Shown here: piece after piece, positions 45,053-55,365 of the stretch | How positions within the stretch are numbered: the first letter of the stretch is position 1 | Layout: each line of letters opens with the position of its first letter | DNA from: Dactylis glomerata | Taxonomy: Eukaryota > Streptophyta > Magnoliopsida > Poales > Poaceae | Reading direction: 5' to 3' | Length of the DNA stretch: 64,000 bases | Assembly: GCA_007115705.1 (NCBI GenBank) | Contig: QXEO01002088.1 | Span: 53,197 to 117,196, forward strand | The notes under the pieces: generated by a model | Seen by the model: only the letters and a program-made list of their open reading frames with translations | What the model was told of the DNA's origin: nothing | Database searches by the model: none | Made by a program: the position numbers and the translations under genes

Positions 45053-45536
45053 CTATGCGTAAAAACATCGCAGCTGCTCCGCATTCCATGGGTTGCTCTC
45101 ATCTTTTCATGTCTTCTTGTCTTGTAGTCGATAAGCTCCTCCTGGTATCACTTCTGTGATGATGTAAGGTCCCACCCAAGGGGACTCTAGTTTGCCGTGG
45201 CTATCCTGCCTAAGTCGTAAGACTAAATCTCCCACCACAAAGGATCGTGGACGAACTCGACTACTATGGTAGTTCCGCAGGCTCTGTTGATCTGCGTGGC
45301 TCTTTCTAATGCTTTATCTCTTGCTTCGTCTAGTGCATCAACGTCGTCCTGTAACGCTTCTGTTGATGTTATCTCGTCGTATGCCGTTACTCTTGGAGCT
45401 TCGTGTGTAACTTCAACTGGAAGCACGGCTTCTGCGCCATGGACCAGGAAGAAAGGAGTTTCTTGAGTTGCTGTGTTAGGCGTGGTTCTTAAACTCTAAA
45501 GAACGGAGGGTAATTCATCTACCCAAGCGCTCTTGG
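45053..45536 (-). pseudogene. Tat-1 integrase C-terminal end, broken
   Basis: Minus-strand reading: WVDELPSVL, stop, SLRTTPNTA, then FLVHGAEAVLPVEV and an acidic helix, GDLVLRLRQ, SPWVGPYIITEV, ending TAG at 45,055-45,053. This is the end of a Gypsy integrase (after the DDE core). The stop at 45,498-45,496 replaces the Trp of LWSLRTT, a one-base frameshift lies near 45,285, and a further stop lies near 45,100. Upstream parts are cut off by Tat-2 at 45,537 and should lie beyond the window. Confidence 0.85.
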
Positions 45537-46281
45537 TGTCGTGGGAATTTAGAGACAGTAGCCATGGGGAGGCTTATCGGAGGGGCTCGACGTTGGTGAC
45601 GATGGGTCCGGCTCGGGATTGTGCCAACAGAGACACCTCGGTTTACCCAGGTTCAGGGCCCTCCCGGTTGGAGGTAAACCCCTACTTCCTGCCTGCTTCA
45701 TATTGATTGGATAGTAGCGATTACAGTGCTCCTCCAGCTGTTCGGCTAGAGAAGGAAGAAGAAGATCGGATCTCCCCTATGCTAGGGGTCCAGGCCCCCT
45801 TATATAGACGGGGGCCTGGTTACAGGTTTTGGTAATGCTTCGGCCGGCTGCCGGCTCCTCGGCGGCGGCGTCCTTGGCGTGATCTCCTCTGGCCATGCTC
45901 TGGCAAAGGAACTTTATAAAGTGCCTTTTCCCTGGGCCAGCATCAGGAGAGCATATCCCCTCTCCTTTGCCTCGGATCCCGCCGTGGGGAAGGGTCTTCG
46001 TCCTCTTATTAGTCGGTCGTGGTCGTGGCGCTCGTCACTCCTGTCCTGCGCCTCTGCCACTCTTGTCGGAACCGTCCTGCTTTTGGCCAGACAACCATTG
46101 AGAGGTTTTGTCTCCATCGCCCGGCTCCAGTCCTCCTCGGTGGAGTCATCAGCCGGCCGCTGGCGCAGCCGGCCCTTCCGGCTGGAGCCGGTCTTCTGGT
46201 GCTGAGGCCGTGGGGTCTCCTGGGACGCTAGCCGGCATACTGCCTGGCCCGTGGTGCGCCCCCTAAGTCATCCCCACGACA
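45537..46281 (-). mobile_element. 3' LTR of Tat-2 (minus-strand Gypsy)
   Basis: 745 bp. Minus strand starts TGTCGTGGGGATGACTTAGG at 46,281 and ends ...TTCCCACGACA at 45,537, giving inverted ends TGTCGTGGG. A TATA box (tatataag on minus) lies at about 45,799-45,806. The left border splits the Tat-1 integrase codons. Confidence 0.85.
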
Positions 46282-46296
46282 CTAGCCCCCGAAACT
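46282..46296 (-). other. Polypurine tract of Tat-2
   Basis: Minus strand AGTTTCGGGGGCTAG directly before the LTR start. Confidence 0.75.
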
Positions 46297-46869
46297 GGCG
46301 AAGTCTCATGGGCTAGCATGGGGCTTCGGCGGGTTCTTCTTTTCGCCGAAGTCTTGCTCTTCTTCATCGAAGTCCCAGGGCCTCCGGCTCGACTTGGTCG
46401 ATCTAGTCGTCGAGGCTGGGCCTTGCGGAGTTTTCCCGGCCGTCTCGGGACGAACCGGCTCCGGTGATGGTCCGGCTGGCGGCTGTAGGCCGGCGCGCCG
46501 TTTCCTGGGAACTCGTTCCCTCGAGGGTTGGACCGAGGCACCACTTGTCCACCCGTTATCGCGTCATGTCGAATCGGCCCCGGCCCACGATCCTTTGTGG
46601 CTACCACGGCGGTTGCCCGATCTTTACGCGATCGTGGGTCGTGATGAGAGAAGTCAGTTGCCGACCCATCGTGGCTGAAATAAGCAACTGACCCGTCCCT
46701 TCACTTTTAAACCAGGGACCGTTCCGGAAACAGAGCATCGGTTGCCCGCTCCTCTTCTTCCTTCCGCACTTGCCCCACTTAGAATCCTCGGCTCCCGAAC
46801 TTCGCCTCCAAGGGATTAGGGTTCCTCGTTTGCTCCGCCGCCATTCCGTTCATCCAGATCCGCACCCGG
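46297..46869. other. Tat-2 spacer and leader of its antisense gene
   Basis: GC-rich, no convincing ORF. TTAGGGTT at 46,816-46,823 (reverse telo-box) lies about 50 nt before the antisense ATG; there is no strong TATA box. Confidence 0.5.
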
Positions 46870-49800
46870 ATGGCTCCCAAAGCTTCCCGGCAAAAAGGGA
46901 AAGGCTCGGCGGCGGGTAAGGGCGCCGCTCCACCCACCTTGCCAAAGGGATCCTGGGAAGGCTCTTGGGTTAAGGACAAAGAGATCGAGCTGCTGCGCCG
47001 GGGCCGAGTGCTTCCACCCGCGGATCTCGTGAGCTGCCGCCCCGCCGGCGGCGAACTGGTTCCCTCTCCTGCGCCTGGGGAGACGGTGGTCTTCTACGAC
47101 CATTTCCCCCGGGGTTTCGCGCTGCCCGCGAGCAGCTTCATGCGCCAATTCCTGGACCATTTTCACTTGCAACCGCATCACATTGGGGCGAATGCGATGA
47201 TGGTGTTGTCTGCGTTCGCAGCCCTTTGCGAGGCGTATTTGGGCATCTGGCCCAACATCGAGCTGTTCCGCCGGCTGATCTTCTTCAAGACCCAAACGGC
47301 AGACACCGTTCCGGTGATATGCGGCACAGCCTCCTTCTACGCCCGCAAGTCCGCAGGCTTCCCTGGCATAAAAGGGAAAGAGTCCTGCAAGAAGTGGCAG
47401 CGCTCCTTCTTCTACGTGAAGAACTTGAAGGGAGGTGAAGACCATATCAACTTGCCACCCTTTGAGGCAGGCGGGCCTGAGCGGGAGAATTGGAGCGCCG
47501 CTCCTCCTCGCCCATCGCCGGACATGGAGAAGATCCTTCAGCGGGTTGCCACGCTGCAAACGGAGGGTGGCCTGGAGCCGGTCGACCTTCTCCTCGCCTT
47601 CCTGGTCGCCCACGTGTCTCCGCTTCAGCGCCGCCCGCACAAGATGTGCTTCCTGGGATCTGCCAAGGATCCTACTCGCCATTCCTCCAAGGCGTTGTCG
47701 GCATTGGAGGTGGCTCGGAAGGCGAACCGCATCGCCGATGTCAAGCTTCAAGCCTCATGGAAGTGGGGACTGGAACCTCACGACCGGGATAACCCAATTG
47801 CCGAGGTGAGCTCGTCGGTCCTAGCTTCAATCCTTTCCCTCCTTTGCAACTCTGGTCTACTGACCTCTGGTCGCTTGGTTCGGGCAGAACTTGTTCGCTC
47901 TGCAAGCGGCAGAGAATTTGACTCAGCGTCAAGCCGGCTTTGCCGCTGATAGAGCCGAATTGGATGATAAAGTTGTCTGGGACGAAGCCGAGGAAGTGGA
48001 GGACGCTAGTTCTCAGGCCGCCATCGAGAGCTCCAGCACCACCCAAGGTGATGAAGGAAACGACGAGCTCGAAGACTCGGGCGGACTCCTCGACCACTCC
48101 AGTAAGTTCCCCAGCCCCTCTTTCCTAAGAGATTGGTCCGACGATGACGATGGCGACGTAGGGCCAGCTACCACCCTCGTGGGCGTAGCTCTCCACGTAG
48201 CCGCCGCTGCTAGGGCTCAGGCTCCCCCGATCGTGGATCTGCCAGAGTCTCCCGGGCGACGCTCTGCCGCTCCGGAGCCGGCAGACCTTGAAGAGGCTGG
48301 AGATGATCCGGTCGGCATCAAGAGAAAAGCCCAGCCGGCCTTCTCCGAGCCGGCTGACAAGCGCAAGAAAACGGAGCCGGCAGCGCGGGACCTGCGCCGT
48401 CCCCAGATGAAGAATGTGGCCAAGCGGCGGGCTATTGCCATAGCCGGGTGAGCTTCCCGCTTCCTTGCTTCTCATCTTCATTTTGTCGTCGCGGTCCCGA
48501 TTGACTCGGTCGTGGGATGCTCTCTTTGCAGGTCGCCTCTTTCTGTTGATCCGGCTACCCAACCTCCTCCCGCCGTTGCTTCCGAGGAAATCCTGACCCC
48601 GGCTCCCGAGCCTTCCTGCCGCAAGAGGGCACACGGGGAAGAAATGGGCGGTGACTCGGGTCGCGCTGAGGACGTTCGTCGCTCCCCGCGGTTAAAGCTT
48701 GTGACGGGCGACACTGGGGCAGAGGATTCTGCGCGTTCGGAGGTGCTCGTGGACGCTGTTCCCCGCCCAGTCGCCTCGCCTGAGACTGGCCCCACGCCCG
48801 TCGAGGGAACTGCGCCAGTTGGGGCTGACCTGTCCCCAACTCCTGCTACCGACGACGCCACGACGGGGAACGCCGCCGCCATCTGCATCTCCCCCGACTC
48901 GCCCAGCCGGGGAAGCGTGCGCGAGGCCGCGGCGGGGGAAACGGAAACGGCCCCATTACCGGCTGTCGAGGCTCTCTCCAATCTTGAGCTCGTGCCGAGC
49001 GTGCAAGCTATGGTGCGATTGCTGATTCCCCACTCCTTGGGCTGGCCTCCAGCTCTGGTGAAGCTTCGCCAGGGTTCCTTGCCACTCGAGTGGCAAGGAG
49101 CGAACGTGGTGACGGCTCGCCAGCCCCCGAGGTGATGACCAAAAGTGCTTCTAGTGGGAAAGCTCTTGTCGCCGCGGCTGAGTCCAACATTGGCAGTCTG
49201 AGCTCCGCCAGTCGCCTCCAGCAGGAGTGGGCGGACACCGCCTCGAGTGTAGGTGTCGGAGAGAAGCTCAAGGTACAGGGCAGCAAGCCAACTCTGGCGG
49301 AGTTGGATAAGCAGTTTACTGCTGCCAGGGGGTCGCTTCAGAACACCGGCTTCCAACTCCTTGACGCTATACAGGCGACCAACGTGAGCGCTGCGCCTTT
49401 AGCCCCTGGTTCCTCCTGCTATACATCCTAGCCCCCGAGTTTCGAGGTAGCTGTAGAGACAGCTAGCTTGAAAATGGATTTTGCTAAGAGTCGTCGCCTT
49501 TCCATTTTTCGCAGGAACTGAACGCGCTTCGCGCCAGTGTCTTTCAGAAGCTGCTGGCGAAGTATCGTGCCGGCAAGGTCCAGTCCCAGGACTTGAAGAA
49601 AGAACTGGAGAAACTATCAGGTGAGCTCGGGACCCCCTTATTTCGAAAACACTGCTGCTGTCCTGCCTGCTCTTATTCCTCCACTTTCATATTCTGCCTC
49701 GCTCATAGCCTCGCTTGAGTCCCAGTTGGCCAACTCGGTGTCGACCGCCACTGTTGAGTCGCTCAAGCGAAAGCATGCCGAGGAGCTTCAGGGTCTGCAA

Positions 49801-50847
49801 GCCCAGGCCGCCCGGGCTCAGGGGCTGGAAGCTGATCTGGCAAAAGCTCGGGAGGCGGAGTCGTCGCTGCAGCTGGAGTTTGATCGTCGGCTGGCCGAAG
49901 AGAAGAAAATCCTCTCCGCGGAGTTTGACAGCAAGGTGAAAGAGCTTCACGCAACTTTGGGGAGCGAGGTCGAGAACCGCGACGCCCAGATCGCCGAGCT
50001 GCAGACTCTCCGGGGGCTCGACAGCGAGCGTTTTGACAAGGAGATCGGCGTTTGGCGCGCCCGCGACCGCAAGGTTCAATCCGGCTTGCTGGGACTGGAG
50101 GAAGCTCTTCGTGGTATACTTCCTGTCCTCTTTCTCGGCTTTTGCCCTTTCCTGCCGCCCTCTCACCCTCTGACTGCCCTTGCAGGAGCCTTCCCTGACT
50201 CCGACGAGTCTGCCGCGGCGGCGCTGAAGGAATTTAGGGCGGAATAGGGGGTCGTCCCTAGCAGTGACCCTAAGGCCAAGCTTTCCTTAGGGGAGTTGGT
50301 TGCGTTGGCCAAAGGCCGACTCCACCCGGCTGCCAGGCTGGGCAAGGATCCGCACGAAGCCCTTGTTTCCGTCTTTGAAACCTTGTGGCCGGGAAGGGTG
50401 GCGCCTGGCGGGATCCGGGCACTCCTCCAGTGGGTCCTTCTCGCGTCCAACCAGCTCGACATCTGGAAGGAGTCCGCGGCTCGGGCCGGTGCTCAACAGG
50501 CTCTAGAGTTCGTGCTCTCCTGGTATCCAGGCGTCAACTTGGACCAGCTGGAGAACCTTCGTGAAGGCGGACTAGCAGGCCTCGACAAAGCCAAGCTCCA
50601 CCAGCGCGCCTGCGCCATTGCTGAGTGTGCCGAGACCGACATGCTTTTCGATGCTGGGGATAGTGACGAATCTTTGGATGGCGTGGACTTCGAGGAGCCC
50701 GACTTGGCGGAAAGACCTCAGAAGGCCCCCGAGGATCCCGTTGGTCACTCCATTCCGCCATCCCCCAGCGGCGATGACTTTGTCCTGGCGTCTCGAGCTG
50801 GCGACATTACTTCACTGGAGCCGGCTGGCTCGCCAAGCGCCCCCTGA
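46870..50847 (+). pseudogene. Spliced antisense gene of Tat-2 (putative gypsy-type transposon domain, NLS, coiled coil)
   Basis: Antisense to the retrotransposon. Exons inferred from GT-AG sites that keep frame: 46,870-47,805; 47,888-48,447; 48,532-49,383; 49,515-49,620; 49,709-50,113; 50,186-50,847. Exon 1 encodes a domain like PF04195 (putative gypsy type transposon): FPRGFALPASSFMRQFLDHF, PNIELFRRLIFFK, WQRSFFYVKN. Exon 2 has acidic runs and basic KRKAQ/DKRKKTE stretches like a nuclear signal; exon 3 is low complexity; exons 4-5 form a coiled coil (SLESQL...VESLKRKHAEELQ); exon 6 has a LWPGR...W and acidic tail. Damage: TAG at 50,245-50,247 (frame continues) and a frame change near 48,985-49,030. 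Alternative donor GTAAGT at 48,102. The role of such genes is unknown. Confidence 0.72.
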
Positions 50848-51713
50848 GCGTGTCAGGGTTTTCTTATTTGTTTTTATGTACACTGAACTCATGTCGTGCC
50901 CAGCAAAATTTCGTTCGTATGTACTAATGACGCTTCACCCTGAATTTCTTACGCATTGACCTCTAGTTGTTTGTGAACCGGATTTGACCTGACCCCTTTC
51001 AGCTTTTTCCTTTATCTCCCCATCCTTCGGCCCTTCTACCCCCAGCCGGCAGCCTGGTGCCGGCTGGTCTCCCTTGGACCAACAGTCGAATGCCGGTCTA
51101 GGGTGGGAGCGCGCCGTGGGATGGGAAGTAGTACTTCGGCGTATAAGGGATCTGGCTTGGTCCAGTTTACGCATAACTTTTAACCAATGCGCGTGGTTTA
51201 GGGGTGAGCGCTCGTTCTGTCCTCTTAGCGATTTTCCAGTGTGAATGACCTGCCGGCTCCGTCGCCCTCGACTTGGGCTGGAGGTTAGGCTCGGGGTCTG
51301 GTTCGCACACGGTACTCGTTCGTCTGACAAGGGATTCGATTCGTCGGGTCGCAGGGGTTTCCTCTAAGCGATTTTCCTAGGTGGGTGACCTGCCGGCTCC
51401 ACCCCACACGGCGCCGGGCGGAGGTTAGGCTCGGGGTCCGGTCCGCACACAGTACTCATCCGGCTGACAAGAGGATCGTTTCGTTAGGTTGGGGCTGCCG
51501 GCTCCCGACTGGAGGCGACTTCCAGCCCCCGTGAATAACGCTTAGAAAGGTAAAAGGTACTTTGGAGCACTTTTCCAGGGATCAGCCGTATGCCGCCCAA
51601 CTTTCTTTTATTTAACGACACTTGTTCGAGATACAAGATTTTTTGCCTTGGCTTAGCCGAAGGTCTTAAGCGGTTTTGGACTTGTCTCAGGCGAAGCTAC
51701 GAAGCGCTTCCCC
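50848..51713. other. Tat-2 non-coding region between antisense gene and gag-protease
   Basis: No gene seen. In related elements RT, RNase H and integrase would lie here on the minus strand; none is present. It contains the 140-bp tandem repeat listed separately. Confidence 0.6.
51222..51500. repeat. Two tandem about 140-bp repeats in Tat-2
   Basis: Units begin ctcttagcgattttcc (51,222) and ctctaagcgattttcc (51,362) and share gacctgccggctcc, ggaggttaggctcggggtc and gcacac(a/g)gtactc. Tandem repeats in the untranslated region are common in Tat elements. Confidence 0.8.
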
Positions 51714-54401
51714 CTACCTCGAGGAGGAGCCAGCCCCCGAGACAAGAGCTTCTGTCTTCTTGCCCGCTTCGGGCGGGACTTCCTTGGACAGGCTTGCCGG
51801 CTTGAGGAGCGGAGCCGGCAGTCCCGTCGCCAGGCTGCCCGGCTGGACTGCCGCCACCCTTTGCAGCAGTTGTCGCTTCTCTTCAGCAATGATCAAGGCC
51901 TCCGCCAGTTTGGAGCTGGCTCTTGCACACTCTATCGATTTCTTGTAGCACCCGGTGACGGTGATCACCCCGCGAGGGCCTGGGAGCTTCATCTTCAAGT
52001 AAGCGTAGTGTGGGACTGCCATGAACTTGGCCAAGGCTGGTCGACCAATCAGCGCGTGGTAAGGGCTGTTGAGGTCTACCACCTCGAACCAGATCGGCTC
52101 GCGACGATGATTGTCCTTCTCGCCAAACAGCACCTCCAACTCAATCCTTCCCATCGGCGTACACGAGTGCCCAGGCACGATCCCGTGGAAGGTGAGCTTG
52201 GTTGGCTTCAGTTGGATCTCTGGGATTCCGAGTTTCTCCATCGAAGTGCGGTAGAGAAGGTTGATGCTGCTGCCTCCATCAATGAGTACGCGCGAGAATC
52301 GGCAGGTACGCGTCTCAGAGAACACGATTGGGTTCAAGACTAGCGCGTAGCCCCCGGGCCTTGGCATGAGCGGCGGGTGGTCTTCACGCCCCCAGGTGAT
52401 CGACGCGTCAGACCAATGCATGTACTGAGGTCCAACTTGCATGATTGCATTCACCTCGACACCAAACCACGGCTCATCCTTTGGCTCCTCTACCTGGGAA
52501 GTGAATACATGGTATTGCTCCACATTCGCTTCCTCGGGGTAGTCCCCTGCTGCCTTGGCCGGCTGCCGATTCTTGTTTCCATGCGCTTCAGCCGGCGGGC
52601 CCGGCGGTGGCCCGGGCAGTTGGTGATTTCCCTGCTCCAGATCCCTGGTGAAGCTGCATTGGCGAGTGGTGTGCGCTGCCGGCTTGCCTAAAACGCTATG
52701 GAAGTTGTAGGGTTGGTCTAGCATCACCTCGATGGTGTACTTGTCCTTGCTGAATTTGTCCCCTTTGCGCTTCTGGCTTCCACCCGTAGCCCCCGGGCTT
52801 CCTTGAACAGCGGCTACTTGCTGGGAGCCGTACTTGTTGTCACGGCGTTCGTCTTTCCTCTTGCCATGTCGATCACGGTTGTGATGTCCTCCTGAGCCGG
52901 CTGCCGGCTGAGGATGGTTTCCGGCTGGCGCTGGCTCAACACATTGCACTCTTGCTGCAGAGTCGGCGGAAGCGTACTTGTCCGCTATCGCCATGAAGTC
53001 CGCCATTGACTTCGGCTCAGCTCTGTGGAGCTTATGCTTCAGCAGGGTCCCTTCTCTGCATCCGTCTGTGAAGTAGCCAATGGCTTGCTCCTCGCCCACT
53101 CCTTCGCATGAGTTGCGCAGCTCGGACCATCTCGTGAGGTAGTCACGATCTGGCTTGTCGGGGCCTTGCTTGCAGAGGGCGAGCTGTCGCGGGCGAGGCG
53201 GTCGCTTGTAAGTTCCCGTGAAGTTCTTGATGAATGCCTCTTGGAAGTCATGCCAGGAGTTGATCTGTAGAGCCGGCAGGTTGTTGAGCCACGTCCGAGC
53301 AAATCCCGTCAGCATGAGTGGTGCGTAGCGCACCGCTGTCCTCTTGTTGCCGCCCGCAATGTCGACGGCTGTGACGTAGTCTGACAGCCAGTCCTCCGGC
53401 TTCACCGCCCCAGTGTATTTGGGCATGTCTCGCGGGAGCGCAAACTTGGCCGGGAAAGGCTCGTTGCGGATGCGAGGGCCGAAACAGACCGGTCCTGCTG
53501 AGGATTCCTCCTCGTCGAACTTGGAATCTGCCAGCAGGTTGAGCCGATGGCGCGCGTCGCCCTTCGGCGGATCAACGCGTTCTCCGATCCTCTGGCTCAC
53601 ATGCGAGCGAGCCGGATGATGACCCTGAGGGCCCTGGCCAGCTCACTGAGCCGGCTGGGCTGGCGCCACAGACTTGCCGCGCGCCGGGTCCACCACGTCC
53701 ACCCGAGGAGGGTGGCGCGGCTTGCTGGTGACCGCGGCGGGATCTCGAGGCTGCCGGCCGTGGTGGCCGGAGTGCTGGGTGCGATGGTTTCCACTGCTTT
53801 TGCCTGGAGCTCGATTGCTCCGGCTGTGCTCCGCCGGGCCGTGGTTTGGCGACGAGGCTTCTCCATGCGACTTGTTCTGGCCGGCCACGATGATACGGTT
53901 CTCGCCTCGAGTGCCGCTCGCCTCTCCGCATGGTTCCATCGCCTGCTGCTGTAGATCGGCGGCGTCCAGGAGTTCCTGGATCCGGGCTTGCTTCTCCCGC
54001 AAGTCCTCGCCTTGTAGTCCATCCAGCTCGGAGGTGATGTAGCGCGCGGCGCGGAGGTTCTTCGTAGGCGTGCTGTAGGTGGGCTTGTTGATGATCGGAG
54101 GTAGCTTCGCCGAGGGCGCCGCCTGGTTCAGCTCTGTGCCCAGCTCGCGGCCTCGCTGACGAACTTGCCCCGCCCGGCTCGGGCCATCTCCGGCTGTGGT
54201 GAAGCCGTGGGCAACGTTGTACTCGTTGATCGTGGAGAGGACGCGCCGGCGGGTGTCGTTGACGTCGACCGCTTCCTTGAGGAGGTTGAGGCGCGTCCGC
54301 TCCAGATCTTCGGAGGCCTTGACCGGATCCGCAGAGATGTCGAGCGGAGCGCGCAGGTCCGTGATGGCTGCGTCCAGCACGTCCCGCTTTGGAGGTGGAA
54401 G
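51714..54401 (-). pseudogene. Tat-2 gag-protease, 5' cut by Tat-3 and frameshifted
   Basis: Minus strand. The N-terminal gag part (KRDVLDAAITDLRAPLDIS onward) runs 54,401-53,643 to a TGA; a frame change near 53,600-53,640 leads into the main frame 53,600-51,714. That frame has the retrotransposon gag core (WLNNLPALQINSWHDFQEAF, YLTRWSELRNSCEG), a short CxxF-type region, and the protease LIDGGSSINLLY with GRPALAKFM downstream. It ends TGA/TAG-bounded after a helical tail. It is clearly homologous to Tat-3 gag-protease (55,366-58,872). RT, RNase H and integrase are missing, so Tat-2 could only move with enzymes from a relative such as Tat-3. Confidence 0.85.
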
Positions 54402-55337
54402 TGTCGGGGGGATGACCCCCGGTAGGGTCAAGAGACTAGAAAGACACAAAGTCTATGGTTGACTTGTGCCGAGTTATCAAGAAAGGGCCTGGCCGGAATA
54501 TGAGAGCATCGGCCAGGCCGGCATATGTGTGTATCCCGGCTAATACTTGGATATGCCGGTATAGCCGGAATACTGGTATATGTGTGCCGGCATATACTTA
54601 GATATGCCGGCCTAACCATTTGGTGTGTTGTGTAGGAGCAGGGGAGGCCGGATTACCCGACCCTCGTAGGTCGTTGGTCCGGCATATATGTCCTGGGTAT
54701 GGCCAACGGTCATATCCGGGATACTTAAGTCAACCAAGGTGTCACATCCCTACAATCAAGGAAGAAAACATCCAAGCATGGTAGCAGAGTAAGATGGCAG
54801 GGTGCACAGTGGAGGTTACCTACCCTCACTGTGCACAAGTACGAGCTTACCGCACAGAGGTAAGGCCACAGTTCAAGAGGTACAAGGTACAGGGATATGG
54901 CGTCCCATCGAGAGCAATCAGGGAGAAAGTCGTGGGCGTCTGCCCTCGACAGCAAGTCCTGTTTGGAGTGTAGTTGGTGTCTCCTGGTCTTCTATGACCG
55001 TTGTAACCCTGGCCACCACTATATAAGGTGGCACTGGGAGTTCTAGCCAAGGGTTGAAGGTTGGTTGGTCACTCTGTGTTCCTACACTTAGCAGTTCATC
55101 TTCCTTCTCTAGCAGAGAGCTTGGAAGCACCATTGTTGTGTACTACATCGACCCAAATATACAATCAGTAGAGCAGGAGTAGGGGTGTTATCTCCTTACG
55201 AGAGCCCCGAACCTGGGTAGATCAGTGCCTCTTTCTGTCGTGCTTTTTAGCTCGTTCCCCTCTCCCGAATCCTCCAGCATCTAGTTCGGCCCCCATTTAA
55301 GCCATCCTATGGCATATGTTGTTTCACCACGACGACA
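54402..55337 (+). mobile_element. 5' LTR of Tat-3 (plus-strand Gypsy)
   Basis: Starts TGTCGGGGGGATGACCCCC, ends ...CACGACGACA; 936 bp. TATA box ctatataagg at about 55,019-55,027. U3 (54,490-54,720) holds repeated GCCGGCATAT/ATATGCCGG motifs. It splits the Tat-2 gag frame at 54,401/54,402. No 3' LTR in the window. Confidence 0.9.
54489..54720. repeat. Iterated GCCGGCATAT motifs in the Tat-3 U3
   Basis: GCCGGCATAT(G/A) or its complement ATATGCCGG occurs at about 54,516, 54,551, 54,586, 54,601 and 54,678, with looser GCCGGAATA copies near 54,491 and 54,565. Regularly reused half-palindromes upstream of the TATA box suggest protein-binding sites. Confidence 0.65.
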
Positions 55338-55339
55338 TT

Positions 55340-55356
55340 TGGCGCCCACCGTGGGG
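55340..55356 (+). other. Primer-binding site of Tat-3
   Basis: TGGCGCCCACCGTGGGG, two bases after the LTR end, the primer-binding site form common in Tat-lineage elements. Confidence 0.85.
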
Positions 55357-55365
55357 CAGATCGAT

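Noticed and set aside
46816..47751. 311-residue minus-strand ORF opposite exon 1 of the Tat-2 antisense gene
   Set aside because: It is in the sense orientation of the retrotransposon, but it has no gag or pol motif and shadows the PF04195-like exon.
48102..48129. Possible 28-nt intron with GTAAGT donor
   Set aside because: Too short for a plant intron, and the frame is open through it; noted only as an alternative donor.
48478..49356. 292-residue minus-strand ORF opposite exon 3
   Set aside because: Low-complexity shadow; no domain.
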